Assembly (NCBI RefSeq): GCF_018687715.1
Contig: NC_056757.1
Coordinates: 2,368,501 to 2,432,500, forward strand
Source of the DNA: Carya illinoinensis
Lineage: Eukaryota; Streptophyta; Magnoliopsida; Fagales; Juglandaceae
Reading direction: 5' to 3'
Length of the DNA stretch: 64,000 nt
Below, one piece after another: positions 1 through 9,340 of this stretch. The translations under genes were made by a program, and so were the position numbers. Every line of letters starts with the position of its first letter. The first letter of the stretch is position 1. The notes under the pieces are model-generated. The model saw nothing but the letters and a program-made list of their open reading frames with translations, did not search any database and was not told the origin of the DNA.

Positions 1-1300
1 GACACTTCATGTTTCCTATATTAGTTCACAGGATTAGCTAGCAGATGTCTGTCTCTCCAATTAAAATGCCTCCCAAGTGCAGAAGGTGTGAGGTTGTTTT
101 TAGGGAGAGTCCCAAGGTCAAATTCACAGGGATTAAAGTTTTGAAGAACTAAACCGAGACAAGTTTTTTTTTTTTTTTGTTAAAAACTTGGAAAGAATGA
201 TGGTGAAAAAGGGATCAAGGACGAAAAACAGCACAACCCCCAACCATCAAATGTGATTCAGTATGCATAAGTATGTAAGATGATATGATTCAAGTTGCTT
301 TTCTTTCAATTGGGACAATGTATCTACTCTGTTGAATTTTTCATGGTACTTTCAAAGGTATCTAAACTAGATGATTTTCAAAAAAGAACTGTAAAACAAT
401 TTTTGAAAGTCTAAGAAACATTTTGTCAAACACCTAGGCCGCAAGTTCCCTTTCACAGATTGATTCCACAAAGGGTTAGTAGGACTTCTCAATTTCCTTC
501 AAACACCATTTTAGTCAAAGAAAAAAAATGTTTGGATGATGTAAATGATTCATGCATACACAACATAATATTTGAAATAACCTCCATTAGATTAATACCA
601 AACTGTCATTTAGTGTGCCAACAGAACCCAAAACTTTACCCCAACCCAAGAATCCACCGTGCCCTTTCAGCCGACGATGAATCCAAGGGTTAGTAAGCAA
701 ACCCTGAGATCAGCATCATAAAACCATATGGTAATAATTTCTCTGGATACCAACTTGCTAAACATGATGAGAAATCTTTAAACCCTAGGTAACGCAACCT
801 ATTCAAAGAACTCCCGAGCCTAGGTTTTAGAAATTACTCACACATAGTGTATTTTCAAGCAAAGAAGAAAATCAAAACCAAACATGACAAACTACGATTC
901 TTTGAAAATAAAAAACAAATCTCCAAATCGACTCTGAAAATGAAAACTTCTCCTGTGTCCCTCTACTCTCTAATTCCCCCCTTCTTATCCTTGTCTTCGT
1001 GCCTTCTCTCCACCTCCACTCCCGAATCTTCCATGAGTGGTTGGTTATCCCCTCCTATTCTGTGCGGTTCATCACTGAAGGTTAGGGCTGGAATTGAAAT
1101 AGAAAAGAGTGAGAGTGAGGGGAATTAGTTAAGCACTTAGAATATTTTATGAAATATGCTGCGTTGCCATGTCCTTAATGTGACTTAAACAAAGAAAAAC
1201 ATTCTTTTTATTTTTAATCATGCCTCAACCTTTCTTCTATTTTAATGTATTAAAAAAGCATGTAACATGTTTTTAATCTGAAACTTCCTCAACTTTATTC
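1..1300. other. Non-coding AT-rich flank, unclassified
   Basis: I see no supported gene here. The short open frames have no recognisable domain, no consistent codon pattern and no splice context. A pyrimidine-rich stretch near 950-1030 could be untranslated or repeat-derived sequence, but I cannot classify it. Confidence 0.4.
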
Positions 1301-1619
1301 TTATTTAATACATTATTACCATTCTATCAACGTCTTTACAAAGCCTCTGGTTTCAAATCAATTCTTCAAATTTCGAACAAGTCTCAAAGTGCTATCCACC
1401 CCACTGGACTTGAGGGGGTATATTAGAATTGATGATAGTGCTAAGGCAAATGTAAAGAAAAATAATCTTCTAGAATAAACTGTAGACAATTGTATTTTAC
1501 TTCTCTACTGTACTCTCTACTGTAGTTGTAACTAACTTTTATTCCCTTTTGCTTGTATAAACATCTGATGGAATCATCATTGAAATGTGCTGAGTATTGA
1601 GCAAAACCTTAGTTTGTCA
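1301..1619 (+). mobile_element. Copia-type 3' end remnant: polypurine tract plus LTR
   Basis: A degenerate reading frame ends in a polypurine tract (GAGGGGG near 1412-1418). It is followed by sequence beginning TATTAGAATTG at about 1421 and ending GTCA at about 1619, the usual order of coding end, polypurine tract and LTR in Copia elements. No second LTR or internal domain is present, so this is a truncated fragment. It stops exactly where similarity to the WSD-B 3' flank begins, so it interrupts the downstream flank of WSD-A. The superfamily call rests on this arrangement only. Confidence 0.45.
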
Positions 1620-1639
1620 TTCTAGACTCACAAGATTAA

Positions 1640-2054
1640 TCTTTAGACAACATCCTTAATGAGTCCTTTATTGATTGCAGCACCCCAAATGAGTTTGAGT
1701 GATTCCTCTATAGCGTTATAGAGCTTGTGAGGATTAGGACTCATACTTGGGTCAACTGACAAAGAAATAGTCATCTTGTTCACATAACTTCAAAAATGGA
1801 GAACCAATGATTGCAATAGAAACAGGAGAAAAACGTAGAACAAAGCATTAGGATTGATTTGTAAGCCACAGGGTTGGACTGCAAAGACATTTGCTTCAAT
1901 TCATGTGCACTCAACATATTGACTTTCCGCATTACGTATTCTTTCGTATTTAAAAGTTCTCAAATTTGTTAAATTTGATAATTTTAAGTAAAAAAGAAAT
2001 AAATACATGAAGCGAGTCCTACAATATTTATTATTATTTATGTGAGTTTTATTG
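1640..2054 (-). repeat. Segmental duplicate of the WSD 3' end (A copy)
   Basis: This stretch is collinear with 5338-5755 of WSD-B (last exon plus intron 6). It includes shared non-coding phrases such as TTTGTTAAATTT and TACATGAAGCGAGT. Similarity stops abruptly at about 2054, just short of the exon 6 donor, so the copy was truncated there by a rearrangement. Confidence 0.8.
1643..1810 (-). pseudogene. WSD-A: degenerate last exon of a WSD1-like gene
   Basis: This 168-base block has exactly the length of the last exons of WSD-B (5341-5508) and WSD-C (53124-53291). It reads as the same C-terminal segment, SYVNKMTISLSVDPS to GLIKDVV and a stop. It is broken in two ways: the base pair before the exon is AA instead of the AG acceptor, and the codon before SYVNK is TGA where WSD-B has CAA. 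No other exon of this copy remains, because similarity to WSD-B ends at about 2054 inside intron 6. It is a relic of a tandem copy of the wax ester synthase family. Confidence 0.85.
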
Positions 2055-2155
2055 AAACAATTAAGTGCTCAACTTGCAAAATCGAAGAACACATATTAGC
2101 AAACCAAGATTACCAATAATTGCTTAGCAAATAAGAGTACCAATAAATAACATAC

Positions 2156-2314
2156 CTCAAAGTTTTGGCAATCGAAAAATTGATGCCACTCATTATTCTC
2201 TATATGAGCAGTTTGTCGACATACTTTAATACCACAATAACATATTGGGTATTCATTTTAACACTAGTTTCTTGAGCTTGAGACATTGCTAGTGCTACTA
2301 CATGCCTCAGACAT
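2156..2314 (-). pseudogene. Decayed exon with a GRF-type zinc-finger half
   Basis: The minus strand from an ATG at 2314 to a GT donor after 2156 reads MSEACSSTSN, then two stop codons, then CYCGIKVCRQTAHIENN and FFDC in one frame. A C-x-C-G start, a TA pair, an Asn and an FF-x-C end match the first half of the GRF zinc finger found in small plant proteins. The usual NPGRRF is replaced by NEWHQF. The second half would lie in another exon, which I do not find before the 2054 breakpoint. The stops make this a pseudogene or transposon-borne relic. The identification rests on one short motif. Confidence 0.45.
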
Positions 2315-3380
2315 TGTGTCAATATGAGCTACAAAAATCTTTCACCCTCAGTGATATTTTCAGAACTATCAACCCAGCAATTACACCCTAGCAATATTTT
2401 GTCAAAAGAAAAAGAAGGCATGAATACAATATATAAAGTTTATGTTAGCTATTTCATAATCTGCTTTATATTTATTAATACAATTTGGTACTTGCTGACT
2501 GGCATCTTGGGCTGAAAAGCATAAACTTGGCAAGCTAGCATTGATTACCAATGTAGAAGATTAACCGTTCATTTGATTCTAAAGACATTTATAGCAGGAG
2601 CTGTGGCATTTTATACATTATAAAACTCATAGCACATACAACATGTCTAATCTCGCCCAATAGCATTGAATCCATGGTTGCAAACTAGCTGACTTTGTAT
2701 AGATTGAAATCAAGTTAGCCCCAAACCAAATTTCAGAGACCAAAAGCTAGCCCAAGTGGGCCCCAAATTCGCACTATAAAAAGTTAAAAAGTCTATACAC
2801 TTGCAGCTTTCTTAGTAAAAGTACATGACTTGTTTTGCTTCTTCTTCTAATGTAAATTGAATGCACAGTAATATAATACACATATTCTATGATTAATACT
2901 TTCCTAAATTAAACTGTTTTTCCTCCACTTGAAATACATTCTATAACTTCCTAAATGCCAAATTCCAAATGTATTCCAAGTTATACTTTCCTAAATTTTA
3001 ATCCAATTTTATAAAACTAAACTATTTTTCTCCTCTTCAAATACATTCTATAATTTCCTAAATGCCAAATTGCAATGGCACAAGTTGAATACTTTCATAA
3101 ATTTTAATCCAATATTTGAAAACCAAACTGTTTTTTCCTCTTTCTATACATTCTATAATTTTATAAATTTTAATCCTAAGGCCATTTCAGCAGACAATTT
3201 CAAAAACTACTTTGCATTTCAGTTGGATTTTCTAGGCTCAATTTAGCTATCGCATTGAGCAGGAGTCATATCTTAGCAAAAATAAACCCATAGAGTAATT
3301 CGAGGGACAATTTATGCAAGAAAAAATTAAAACAAAGGAGAAATTACTTGATAGATAGATATAGAGTAACAACCTCAGTT
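2315..3380. repeat. AT-rich spacer with three degenerate ~107-bp tandem units
   Basis: Between about 2895 and 3200 the phrase ACTGTTTTTCCTC, followed by ACATTCTATAA, recurs with spacings of about 108 and 106 bases (near 2913, 3021 and 3127). It is a short, diverged tandem array. The rest of the spacer shows no coding or structural signal that I can support. Confidence 0.5.
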
Positions 3381-3684
3381 TTTATGTGAGGGAACCCAGA
3401 CCACAACGTAAATGGATATGCACCATAATAATAATCAGCGGCGACGGTAGGCTCAGTGGTGAGGGGGTTGGCCTCAGGATTCGGGGAGTCCAACAGAGGG
3501 GAGGCGAGAGAGCTCTTAAGATTTCAAATTTAGGAGAGGACGCCAGAGGAGCTTCGATTTCAAGCTTTGGAATGGAGTAACGATGGCTCAATGGTGAGGT
3601 TATAGTCACAAATCTGAGGGATGAAGGCGACGGTGGCAACAGTTCAACTGAATGGTGACGCTCCAGGCCTTGGGGAGTCGACGT

Positions 3685-3925
3685 GTTTCAAATTTGGGAG
3701 GGAGGGTGGAGTTGTGGACAAGAGTGAGGGAGGGATGGATCTGAATGGGATGTATAGAGGAGATCTAAGAGGAGTATTGGGGTTTTTGATTTGGGAGGGA
3801 GGATGGATTCGTGGACGAGTGAGGAAGGGATGGATCTGAACAGGATGTATAGAGGAGATCTAAAAGGAGTATTAGGGTTTCTGATTTGGGAGGGAGGGTG
3901 GATTCATGGACTGGAGGGAGGGAGA
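3685..3925. repeat. Short G-rich tandem repeat, ~96-bp period
   Basis: ATTTGGGAGGGAGG and GGGATGGATCTGAA recur (the latter at 3732 and 3828), giving about 2.4 copies of a 96-base unit. Long open frames on both strands across 3382-3840 are side effects of this purine-rich repetition. The flank 3381-3684 is moderately GC-rich and could be an old promoter or 5' leader; I cannot assign it. Confidence 0.6.
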
Positions 3926-4028
3926 TTTTGTTTTTAATTTCAGCTTGAGTTTTTCGTAATTAAAGGAGCCACGTCACTCGGGATGCAAGGCTCGGGAGAT
4001 TTACTTAGTGGGTTTAGCATTTCAATCA

Positions 4029-4218
4029 TCGTTTGTTTTCATAACTCTACTTAATTCATTTCATCTCATCTAATCATTATAATTTTTTTAAATTTTTAAA
4101 TAATATAAAATAAATAATTCAATTTTTTCAAATCTCAAAATAAAAATAATATTAAAAAATAATTTTTAATTTTATTTTATTCAACTCACCTCATCTTATC
4201 TATAAAAATAAACGAGGC
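4029..4218. mobile_element. AT-rich MITE
   Basis: The ends form an imperfect inverted repeat: TCGTTTGTTTT at the left and AAAATAAACGA at the right. The interior is almost entirely A and T. The type resembles very abundant MITEs of woody rosids, but family membership is from memory. A related AT-rich block lies in the duplicated flank at 63170-63300. Confidence 0.5.
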
Positions 4219-4420
4219 TAAATCTATCTTTTAACTTTATATTTGTACTCTCCTAGTAAGAAAAAAAAAAGTATTGTTTTTGGAAAATTTAAAGCCATAA
4301 TAACTTTTTCTTTTTTCAAATCAAAAGAAAATTTTAGGATTATGCAATCTTACAGCCAATGAAAGTTCAAATATATCTATTTAACTTTGACTTTAGAGCT
4401 CAAATTAGCAGGAAAAAAAA
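4200..4420. repeat. Duplicated flank S1, left copy
   Basis: TTATATTTGTACTC, a poly-A/T stretch, CAAATCAAAAGAAAAT, and AATGAAAGTTCAAATA to TTTAGAGCTCAAAT recur in the same order at 63290-63490. The block sits directly left of the WSD-B 3' flank and is part of the WSD tandem unit. Confidence 0.75.
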
Positions 4421-4691
4421 TCAATTTTGTGAACTACAGTCATACTGTTATGTATGTTATTTCATTCTCTAAGTAGAATACTAGAATGAATCTATAGAAT
4501 TTTTTTAAAGTTTTTATTCAAACTTTAAGACTTAAGAATCCTATCATGAATCTATTGGAATATAATTTTCTTCCTTTTAAATGAAATGGATAGCATCGTT
4601 TTAATATAAAATGATGAATATTTTGATCATTTCCTGCTGTGTTGATAAGTGAAATAATTAAAATATTTTTATATAAAATAGATACTATCCA

Positions 4692-4867
4692 CACTACAAA
4701 AAAAATCGATTTTTGTGACAATTATTTTATAACCAAAAAATTATTTCCGACGAAAATGATAATGGCAACCAAAAGGATTATTTTTGATGAAAATAAGTAC
4801 ATTTTTGTTAGAAATAGTCATTTTGATTGCAAAATACTGGTTACAAAAATTCATTTTTCTTGTAGTG
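4692..4867. mobile_element. CACTA-type MITE, 176 bp, TSD CCA
   Basis: It starts CACTACAAAAAAAATCG and ends with the reverse complement of CACTACAAGAAAAATG, so the termini are inverted CACTA ends. It is flanked by CCA at 4689-4691 and 4868-4870. The paralogous copy has the uninterrupted sequence CTATCCAATTTCG at about 52637-52649, an empty site with one CCA. The interior is AT-rich and has no transposase frame. The family is a non-autonomous CACTA (En/Spm) derivative. Confidence 0.9.
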
Positions 4868-5340
4868 CCAATTTCGTTAGAAACAGAGATGATATGTTTT
4901 AATCTAAAAACATTAGACCCAATTTTATGTTTACGAAAAAAAGTTCAAATCATCATATGGCCATGGACCTCTCCATGCCTGGATTTCATTAAGCCCTTGG
5001 CCCCCTATATGCTACGAGCTTGGTGTAGGAGAAGCAAAAGTGGCTAGCTATAATGGCGGTTAAGGAAGCAAGAGGCCATCGTACCAATTTGAAATGATGG
5101 ATATATCATATAGGAAAAAAGATAGACATATCTATTCGTGTACATATAAAATATTGTAGGTCTCATTTATTTAGAGATAGAAGATCTATTTAAAACACAT
5201 TTTTTTAACACGTACACGCATCATAGTACTGCTAATGTGAGAACTTCCCACTTGAGTTCTTACATTAGCTATATATTAACATCCTTTATTCATCACTTCC
5301 ACTTGAGTGGATCGATCTTCTGGATTCGCAAGATCAATCT

Positions 5341-5508
5341 TTAGACAACATCCTTGATGAGTCCTTTATTGACTACAACATGTCGGATGAGTTTGAGTGA
5401 TTCCTCTATATCGTTACAGAGCTTGTGAGGATCAGGAATCACACTTGGGTCAACAGACAAAGAAATAGTCATCTTGTTCACATAACTTTGATAATGGATA
5501 ACCAATGC
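5341..5508 (-). CDS. WSD-B exon 7 (C terminus), frame open but out of phase after exon 6
   Basis: Fifty-six codons including TAA, entered after a GTAG acceptor: ALVIHYQSYVNKMTISLSVD, then IPDPHKLCNDIEESLKLI and GLIKDVV. The exon itself is undamaged and matches the conserved family C terminus, so decay of this gene looks recent. Confidence 0.88.
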   Translation of the reverse strand, partial: ALVIHYQSYVNKMTISLSVDPSVIPDPHKLCNDIEESLKLIRHVVVNKGLIKDVV

Positions 5509-5764
5509 CTACAATAGAAACATGAGAAAAACATAGAACAAAGCATTAGAATTTGTAAGCCACGGGGTTGGACTTCAAAGACCTTTCTTCAATTAATGTG
5601 CACTCAACATATTGACTTTCTGCAATATTACATATTCTTCCATATTTAAAAAGTTCTCAAGTTTGTTAAATTTAAAAGTTTTAAGTGAAACAGAGTGAAA
5701 TACATGAAGCGAGTGCTATAATATTATTAATTATTATTTGTGTGAGTTTTATTGGATAACTTAC

Positions 5765-5901
5765 ATTTGGGGCCCCATAAACAGCAGGAGCAAAGTAAGC
5801 AATTGGATGGCCATAAAAGCTAATATCCTCTTGCGGACCAATCACTCCGGAAATGCCATTGTTATATTAGAGAGAGCTCGGTGTATTATTGCAGCAGCAA
5901 C
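5765..5901 (-). pseudogene. WSD-B exon 6, one base short
   Basis: The exon starts after ATAG with VAAAIIHRALSNITMA, then shifts frame and meets TGA. The second half is open in another frame as GVIGPQEDISFYGHPIAY to YGAPN before GTAAGT. Compared with WSD-C, which has AAATAGCC on the plus strand, this copy reads AAATGCC, so one base is missing. The loss removes the conserved VIGPxE-SFYGHP and last-exon segments from the protein. Confidence 0.85.
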
Positions 5902-6353
5902 CTATTATATATCCATGATGTAAACATAATTTATGACATTATTCAGCAGCTTGTTCTGCAGCTCTTTGATGATAAACATATTTTTTTTGCAATGATATAC
6001 TCATTTTTTTTAATAACGATATGTACAAGTCTCAATATAAAAGGCTTGTGCAATCCATTTGTAAAAAAATGAATCATATCATGAAAAAGTATAAAAAAAT
6101 TACTTTTTTTAAACAAGACCTACTTTTTTACAAAGTGTCTGCACAAGGCTTCCACCGTTATGTATGTGATGAAATAATAACTTAATTACTTATATGGGAT
6201 TAATGCTTCACTTTTTTTTAGTCCAAAGTATGAATTTGGATATGATTTAACTCCTTGGTAATAATTTATTTGACAATAACTAGCTTGAGTTATAAAAATG
6301 AAGTGTTAGGTCCAAATTGGAGATTGATCGTATGTACGTACATACGTACCTAC

Positions 6354-6563
6354 CTTGGTACCAAATGTTTTGAATACTAACCCAACACACGTATTTGTGA
6401 ATATAGGTTCAAGTGAGAGCTTTTTTCTATCAATGGCGGCCTTTGCTTTCCGAACATAATCCAATGGGTCGTCTTGCAAAGCAATGGTGAATGGGAGGAA
6501 CATATATCCGATCAAATTGCCCCACCTAATTTTCGACCCCTTAGCCATCATATCAGCCATATC
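6354..6563 (-). CDS. WSD-B exon 5
   Basis: Exactly 70 codons run from DMADMMAKGSK to FGTK, between an ATAG acceptor and a GTAGGT donor. It holds the conserved RWGNLIGYMFLPFTIALQDD and DYVRKAKAAIDRKKLSLE blocks of the WSD C-terminal domain. It is nearly identical to the WSD-C exon at 54237-54446. Confidence 0.92.
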
Positions 6564-7070
6564 CTATTTAAATTCTGTTAGAAGTATGCAGATGATTGAT
6601 GCATAGTCATTTAGAGTTTGTACTCTTTTTTTAGAGTTTGGATTTATTTAGGGGTGCTACCCGCATCATGCGGGGCGGGTGCACCCCTTCCCCGCACCCC
6701 GCCCCCGCATGATGCGGGGGATGAAATTTCATCCCGCACCCCACCCCCGTGAGGCGGGGGCGGGGCCCCTCGCTCTAGTGCCGGGGGGGTGGGGCGAACA
6801 CCGCATCCGCCCCACCCCCCGCCCACTTCAAAAATTTCATATTTCAATGGGCTTAAAAAAATTTTGTGTCTAAAAATATTATTTTTAGACCCAAATTATT
6901 ATATAATTAAATCTTAAATTAAAATTTATATATATAATAATAATTTAAAAACTAATAACATAAAAATTATGTTACTAATTTTTAAATTTGTTAAACTTGT
7001 TCACAAGAATCACAAGAGAGTGAGACTTGTTCATCACAAGCTTGCATATGCCATGGGCACCCTAGGCCTC

Positions 7071-7123
7071 ATTTATATAGAACTCTAAGGCCATACAAGA
7101 GTCTTACTTGAGCAATGTGGGAC
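7071..7123 (-). promoter_or_regulatory. snRNA-type promoter signature, leftward (mirror copy)
   Basis: This is the exact inverted copy of the rightward signature: USE at 7113-7123 and TATA at 7071-7079 on the minus strand. The two USE copies lie back to back around the palindrome centre, so the promoters diverge outward towards the two GC-rich ends. Confidence 0.5.
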
Positions 7124-7133
7124 TTAACAGTAA

Positions 7134-7186
7134 GTCCCACATTGCTCAAGTAAGACTCTTGTATGGCCTTAGAGTTCTATATAAAT
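7134..7186 (+). promoter_or_regulatory. snRNA-type promoter signature, rightward (USE + TATA)
   Basis: GTCCCACATTG at 7134-7144 matches the plant upstream sequence element RTCCCACATCG at 10 of 11 positions. TATATAAAT is at 7178-7186, 33 bases after it. From established knowledge, about four helical turns between these elements marks RNA polymerase II snRNA promoters, and about ten bases fewer marks polymerase III. A start would be expected about 25-30 bases downstream, inside the palindrome arm. The downstream sequence does not resemble a known snRNA. Function is inferred. Confidence 0.5.
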
Positions 7187-7597
7187 GAGGCCTAGGGTGC
7201 CCATGGCATATGCAAGCTTGTGATGAACAAGTCTCACTCTCTTGTGATTCTTGTGAACAAGTTTAACAAATTGTAATATTATATATATATATATACAATT
7301 TGTAAAATAAAAATATATATTTATAAATATAAATATAAAATGCGGGGCGGGGGAAAAGCGGGGCGGGGTTGAGCCTTGCCCGCCCCCCACCCTCGCTTAG
7401 TGTTTTTCATGCGGGGCGGGGTCCCCCGCCCCGGCATGTGCGGTGTGGGGTACCCCGTTCGCCCATGCGGAGGCGGGGCGGACTGGGGCGGGGTAGCGGG
7501 GGGCGGGCCCCCGCTGCCCACCCCTAGATTTATTGTAGCATTAAGGCATATTGGGATGATGCTATATTTTTCAAACTATGATAGAAAGATAATTTAC

Positions 7598-7707
7598 CTG
7601 TATTCCTGCAGACTTTCTGAGATTGACGAGAATGACTGTCCTAAGGTGGATACCTTTGGGGATATTGCTATTGCTTTGCTTCACTTGCCCATCTTTCGTC
7701 TCCTCAC
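7598..7707 (-). CDS. WSD-B exon 4
   Basis: This 110-base exon starts after ATAG, completes the Gly codon left open by exon 3, and reads EETKDGQVKQSN, NIPKGIHLRTVILVNLR and SAGIQ before the donor GTAAAT. The IPKxIxLRTxxLVNxR segment matches the family's conserved C-terminal-domain entry. No frame damage is visible. Confidence 0.9.
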
Positions 7708-7895
7708 CTATACATCATGATGAGTGAACTATATATGCATTAGGGATAAATACTATATATTAATGCTAGTGTCGGTAGCTTATACATGATATGCATATTG
7801 AAAAATACTATATATTAATCATCGTTGTGATCTTATTATTTGCTGATACAGAATCAATGACTGACATCTTATCAGTTAAGCATTTAATTAATACC

Positions 7896-8527
7896 TATGA
7901 TATATGTGTCAATTATTTTATATTCACTATGCTACTAACTGATGTTCATGCAGATATTAAAATGTGATAAGCAGCAGCTCTTATGTTTAAATGAAGTGAT
8001 GAGGACGTGCAGGGCATGTGTTATTAAATGGTGCTGTCTCAATTAAAGGATGGAAATGAAGGATAACCGTCCGATTGAGTCATGTGGTGTAATTTGTGCT
8101 TCATGTATATATATGAGTGTTTTCATGTTAGGGTTAGGGGAGGTTGGTCATTTTTTGTATTCGGCCCAGAGAGCTTGAGTGAATTAGAGAGAAGAGAGAG
8201 AGAGCTAAGGTTTGTTGAGGGAAAAAGAAAGCCAATTCTTGTGGCTCTTCTTGGCTTGATATTGTACATTGGCACATTGGCTTTACAGATTCATCAATAA
8301 AATGATCTTTGAGGCTGTTCCTGTCGTGAATGTAGGCCATTAGGGCCAAACCATGTAATTTCTGTTTCTATTTTCTGTTTCCTTAATCTTTTCATATTTC
8401 TTGTTGTTGTTTTACAGTTTAATCTTGATAATCTTGTTATCATTATCTTATCGTACTATATTTCTTTGATTGAGTTTCGGTTTTGAGTCTTTAAGTTCAA
8501 TCAAGGATTTGGGTTGTATTCATAACA
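7896..8527 (+). repeat. Copia-1 5' LTR
   Basis: 632 bp, from TATGATATATG to TTCATAACA. A TATA-like stretch GTATATATATGAG lies near 8105-8116. The next bases, AGTGGTATCACGAGC, give the primer-binding site. Confidence 0.93.
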
Positions 8528-8551
8528 AGTGGTATCACGAGCTTAGGTTCT

Positions 8552-9297
8552 ATGAGGACCTTGAAATTTGATGTTGAAAAATGTATTGGGGAAAATGATT
8601 TTGGGTTGTGGAGAATTAGGATGAGGGCTCTGCTAGTCCAACAGGGCTTGCAGGATGCCCTCCCCTGTGATAAAAGGGGCTCTTCCTCGAAAGAGGAAGG
8701 GAAGGTGGAGGTCCAAAGGGACATTCTCCAAAAGGCCCACAATGTATTGATACTTTCCCTAGGAGATAAGGTTTTGAGGGAAGTAGCTAGTGAAGAAACT
8801 GCTGCTAGTATCTGGTTAAAGCTTGAACACCTCTATATGACAAAATCCTTAGCTAACAGACTCTATAAGAAAACTAGGCTATATACTCTTAAGATGACTT
8901 CTGGAACCTCGATAGGAGAACATCTGGACACTTTTAATAAGATTATATTAGACCTAGCTAATATAGACATTAAGGTGGAGGATGAGGATCAAGCAATCCT
9001 CTTACTGAGTTCTTTGGACTCCTCATAGCAGAACCTTAAGGAGACCATAATGTATGGTAGAGATACAATATCTTTAGATGAAGTGCAATCTGTACTTCAT
9101 GCTAGGGAATTACAAAATCAAGAGAATACTAAACAAGAACATGGTGAGGGCCTGTCTGTTAGGGGAAGACCAGAAAAGAGAGGCAAGAAAGGCAAAACTG
9201 ATAACAAGAAAGGTAGGTCTAAGTCTAAAGGAAAATAGTTAAAGTGTTTCCTATGTCACAAAGAAGGACATTTCAAGAGAGATTATCCTTATAGGAA
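8552..9297 (+). pseudogene. Copia-1 gag, broken
   Basis: It starts [20 protein letters not shown], typical of Copia gag of the TNT1-like kind. An in-frame TAG follows LLLSSLDSS at about 9026, and another follows the basic KGRSKSKGK tail at about 9236. The zinc knuckle reads CFLCHKEGHFKRDY near 9246-9287: the last Cys of C-x2-C-x4-H-x4-C is Tyr, so the nucleic-acid-binding finger is lost. Confidence 0.85.
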
Positions 9298-9340
9298 AAC
9301 TCAGGTAGGAAACAAGAACAAAGAGGATAGGGATGTAGCA

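Larger units (their letters stand above)
4430..6648 (-). repeat. Segmental duplicate of the WSD 3' half (B copy)
   Basis: This stretch matches 52397-54531 along almost its whole length, through exons 5-7, their introns and the downstream flank. The differences are a CACTA MITE present only here (4692-4867) and a MITE present only in the other copy (53421-53611). The match ends where each copy carries its own transposon insertion. Confidence 0.85.
6985..7272. repeat. Perfect palindrome, 142-bp arms, 4-base loop
   Basis: Positions 6985-7126 and 7131-7272 are reverse complements, with the loop ACAG at 7127-7130. I checked one 60-base block base by base and both ends of the arms and found no mismatch. 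Such identity means the inverted duplication is very young or kept identical by gene conversion. A transcript across it would fold into one long hairpin, a potential siRNA source. Confidence 0.95.
6649..7526. mobile_element. Non-autonomous hAT element, 878 bp, TSD GATTTATT
   Basis: The termini are TAGGGGTG at the left and CACCCCTA at the right. Identical 8-bp duplications GATTTATT lie at 6641-6648 and 7527-7534, the hAT signature. WSD-C has the empty site GGATTTATTGT with a single GATTTATT at 54524-54531. The ends are extremely GC-rich (about 6655-6835 and 7338-7522), built of GGGGCGGG-type runs on both strands. The centre is AT-rich and holds a perfect palindrome (6985-7272). There is no transposase frame; open frames in the GC-rich arms are compositional. 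The element sits in intron 4 of WSD-B. Confidence 0.93.

Noticed and set aside
460..1128. Two open frames of 77 and 93 codons
   Set aside because: No domain, signal or splice context; composition explains them in AT-rich DNA.
3382..3839. Overlapping open frames on both strands
   Set aside because: They follow the purine-rich tandem repeat; neither has a recognisable domain.
4639..5047. Overlapping plus-strand open frames
   Set aside because: They run through the CACTA MITE and the WSD 3' flank; the paralogous copy without the MITE lacks them.
7131..7272. A complete snRNA gene (U1, U2, U4, U5 or U6)
   Set aside because: Promoter signature only; the predicted transcript does not match the 5' sequences of these RNAs as I know them.
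6644..7521. Gly/Pro/Arg-rich open frames
   Set aside because: Produced by the GC-rich ends of the hAT element on both strands.
8528..8545. tRNA gene
   Set aside because: The tRNA-complementary bases are retroelement primer sites (as also near 20484, 33000, 40112, 43110 and 59648); no cloverleaf is present.
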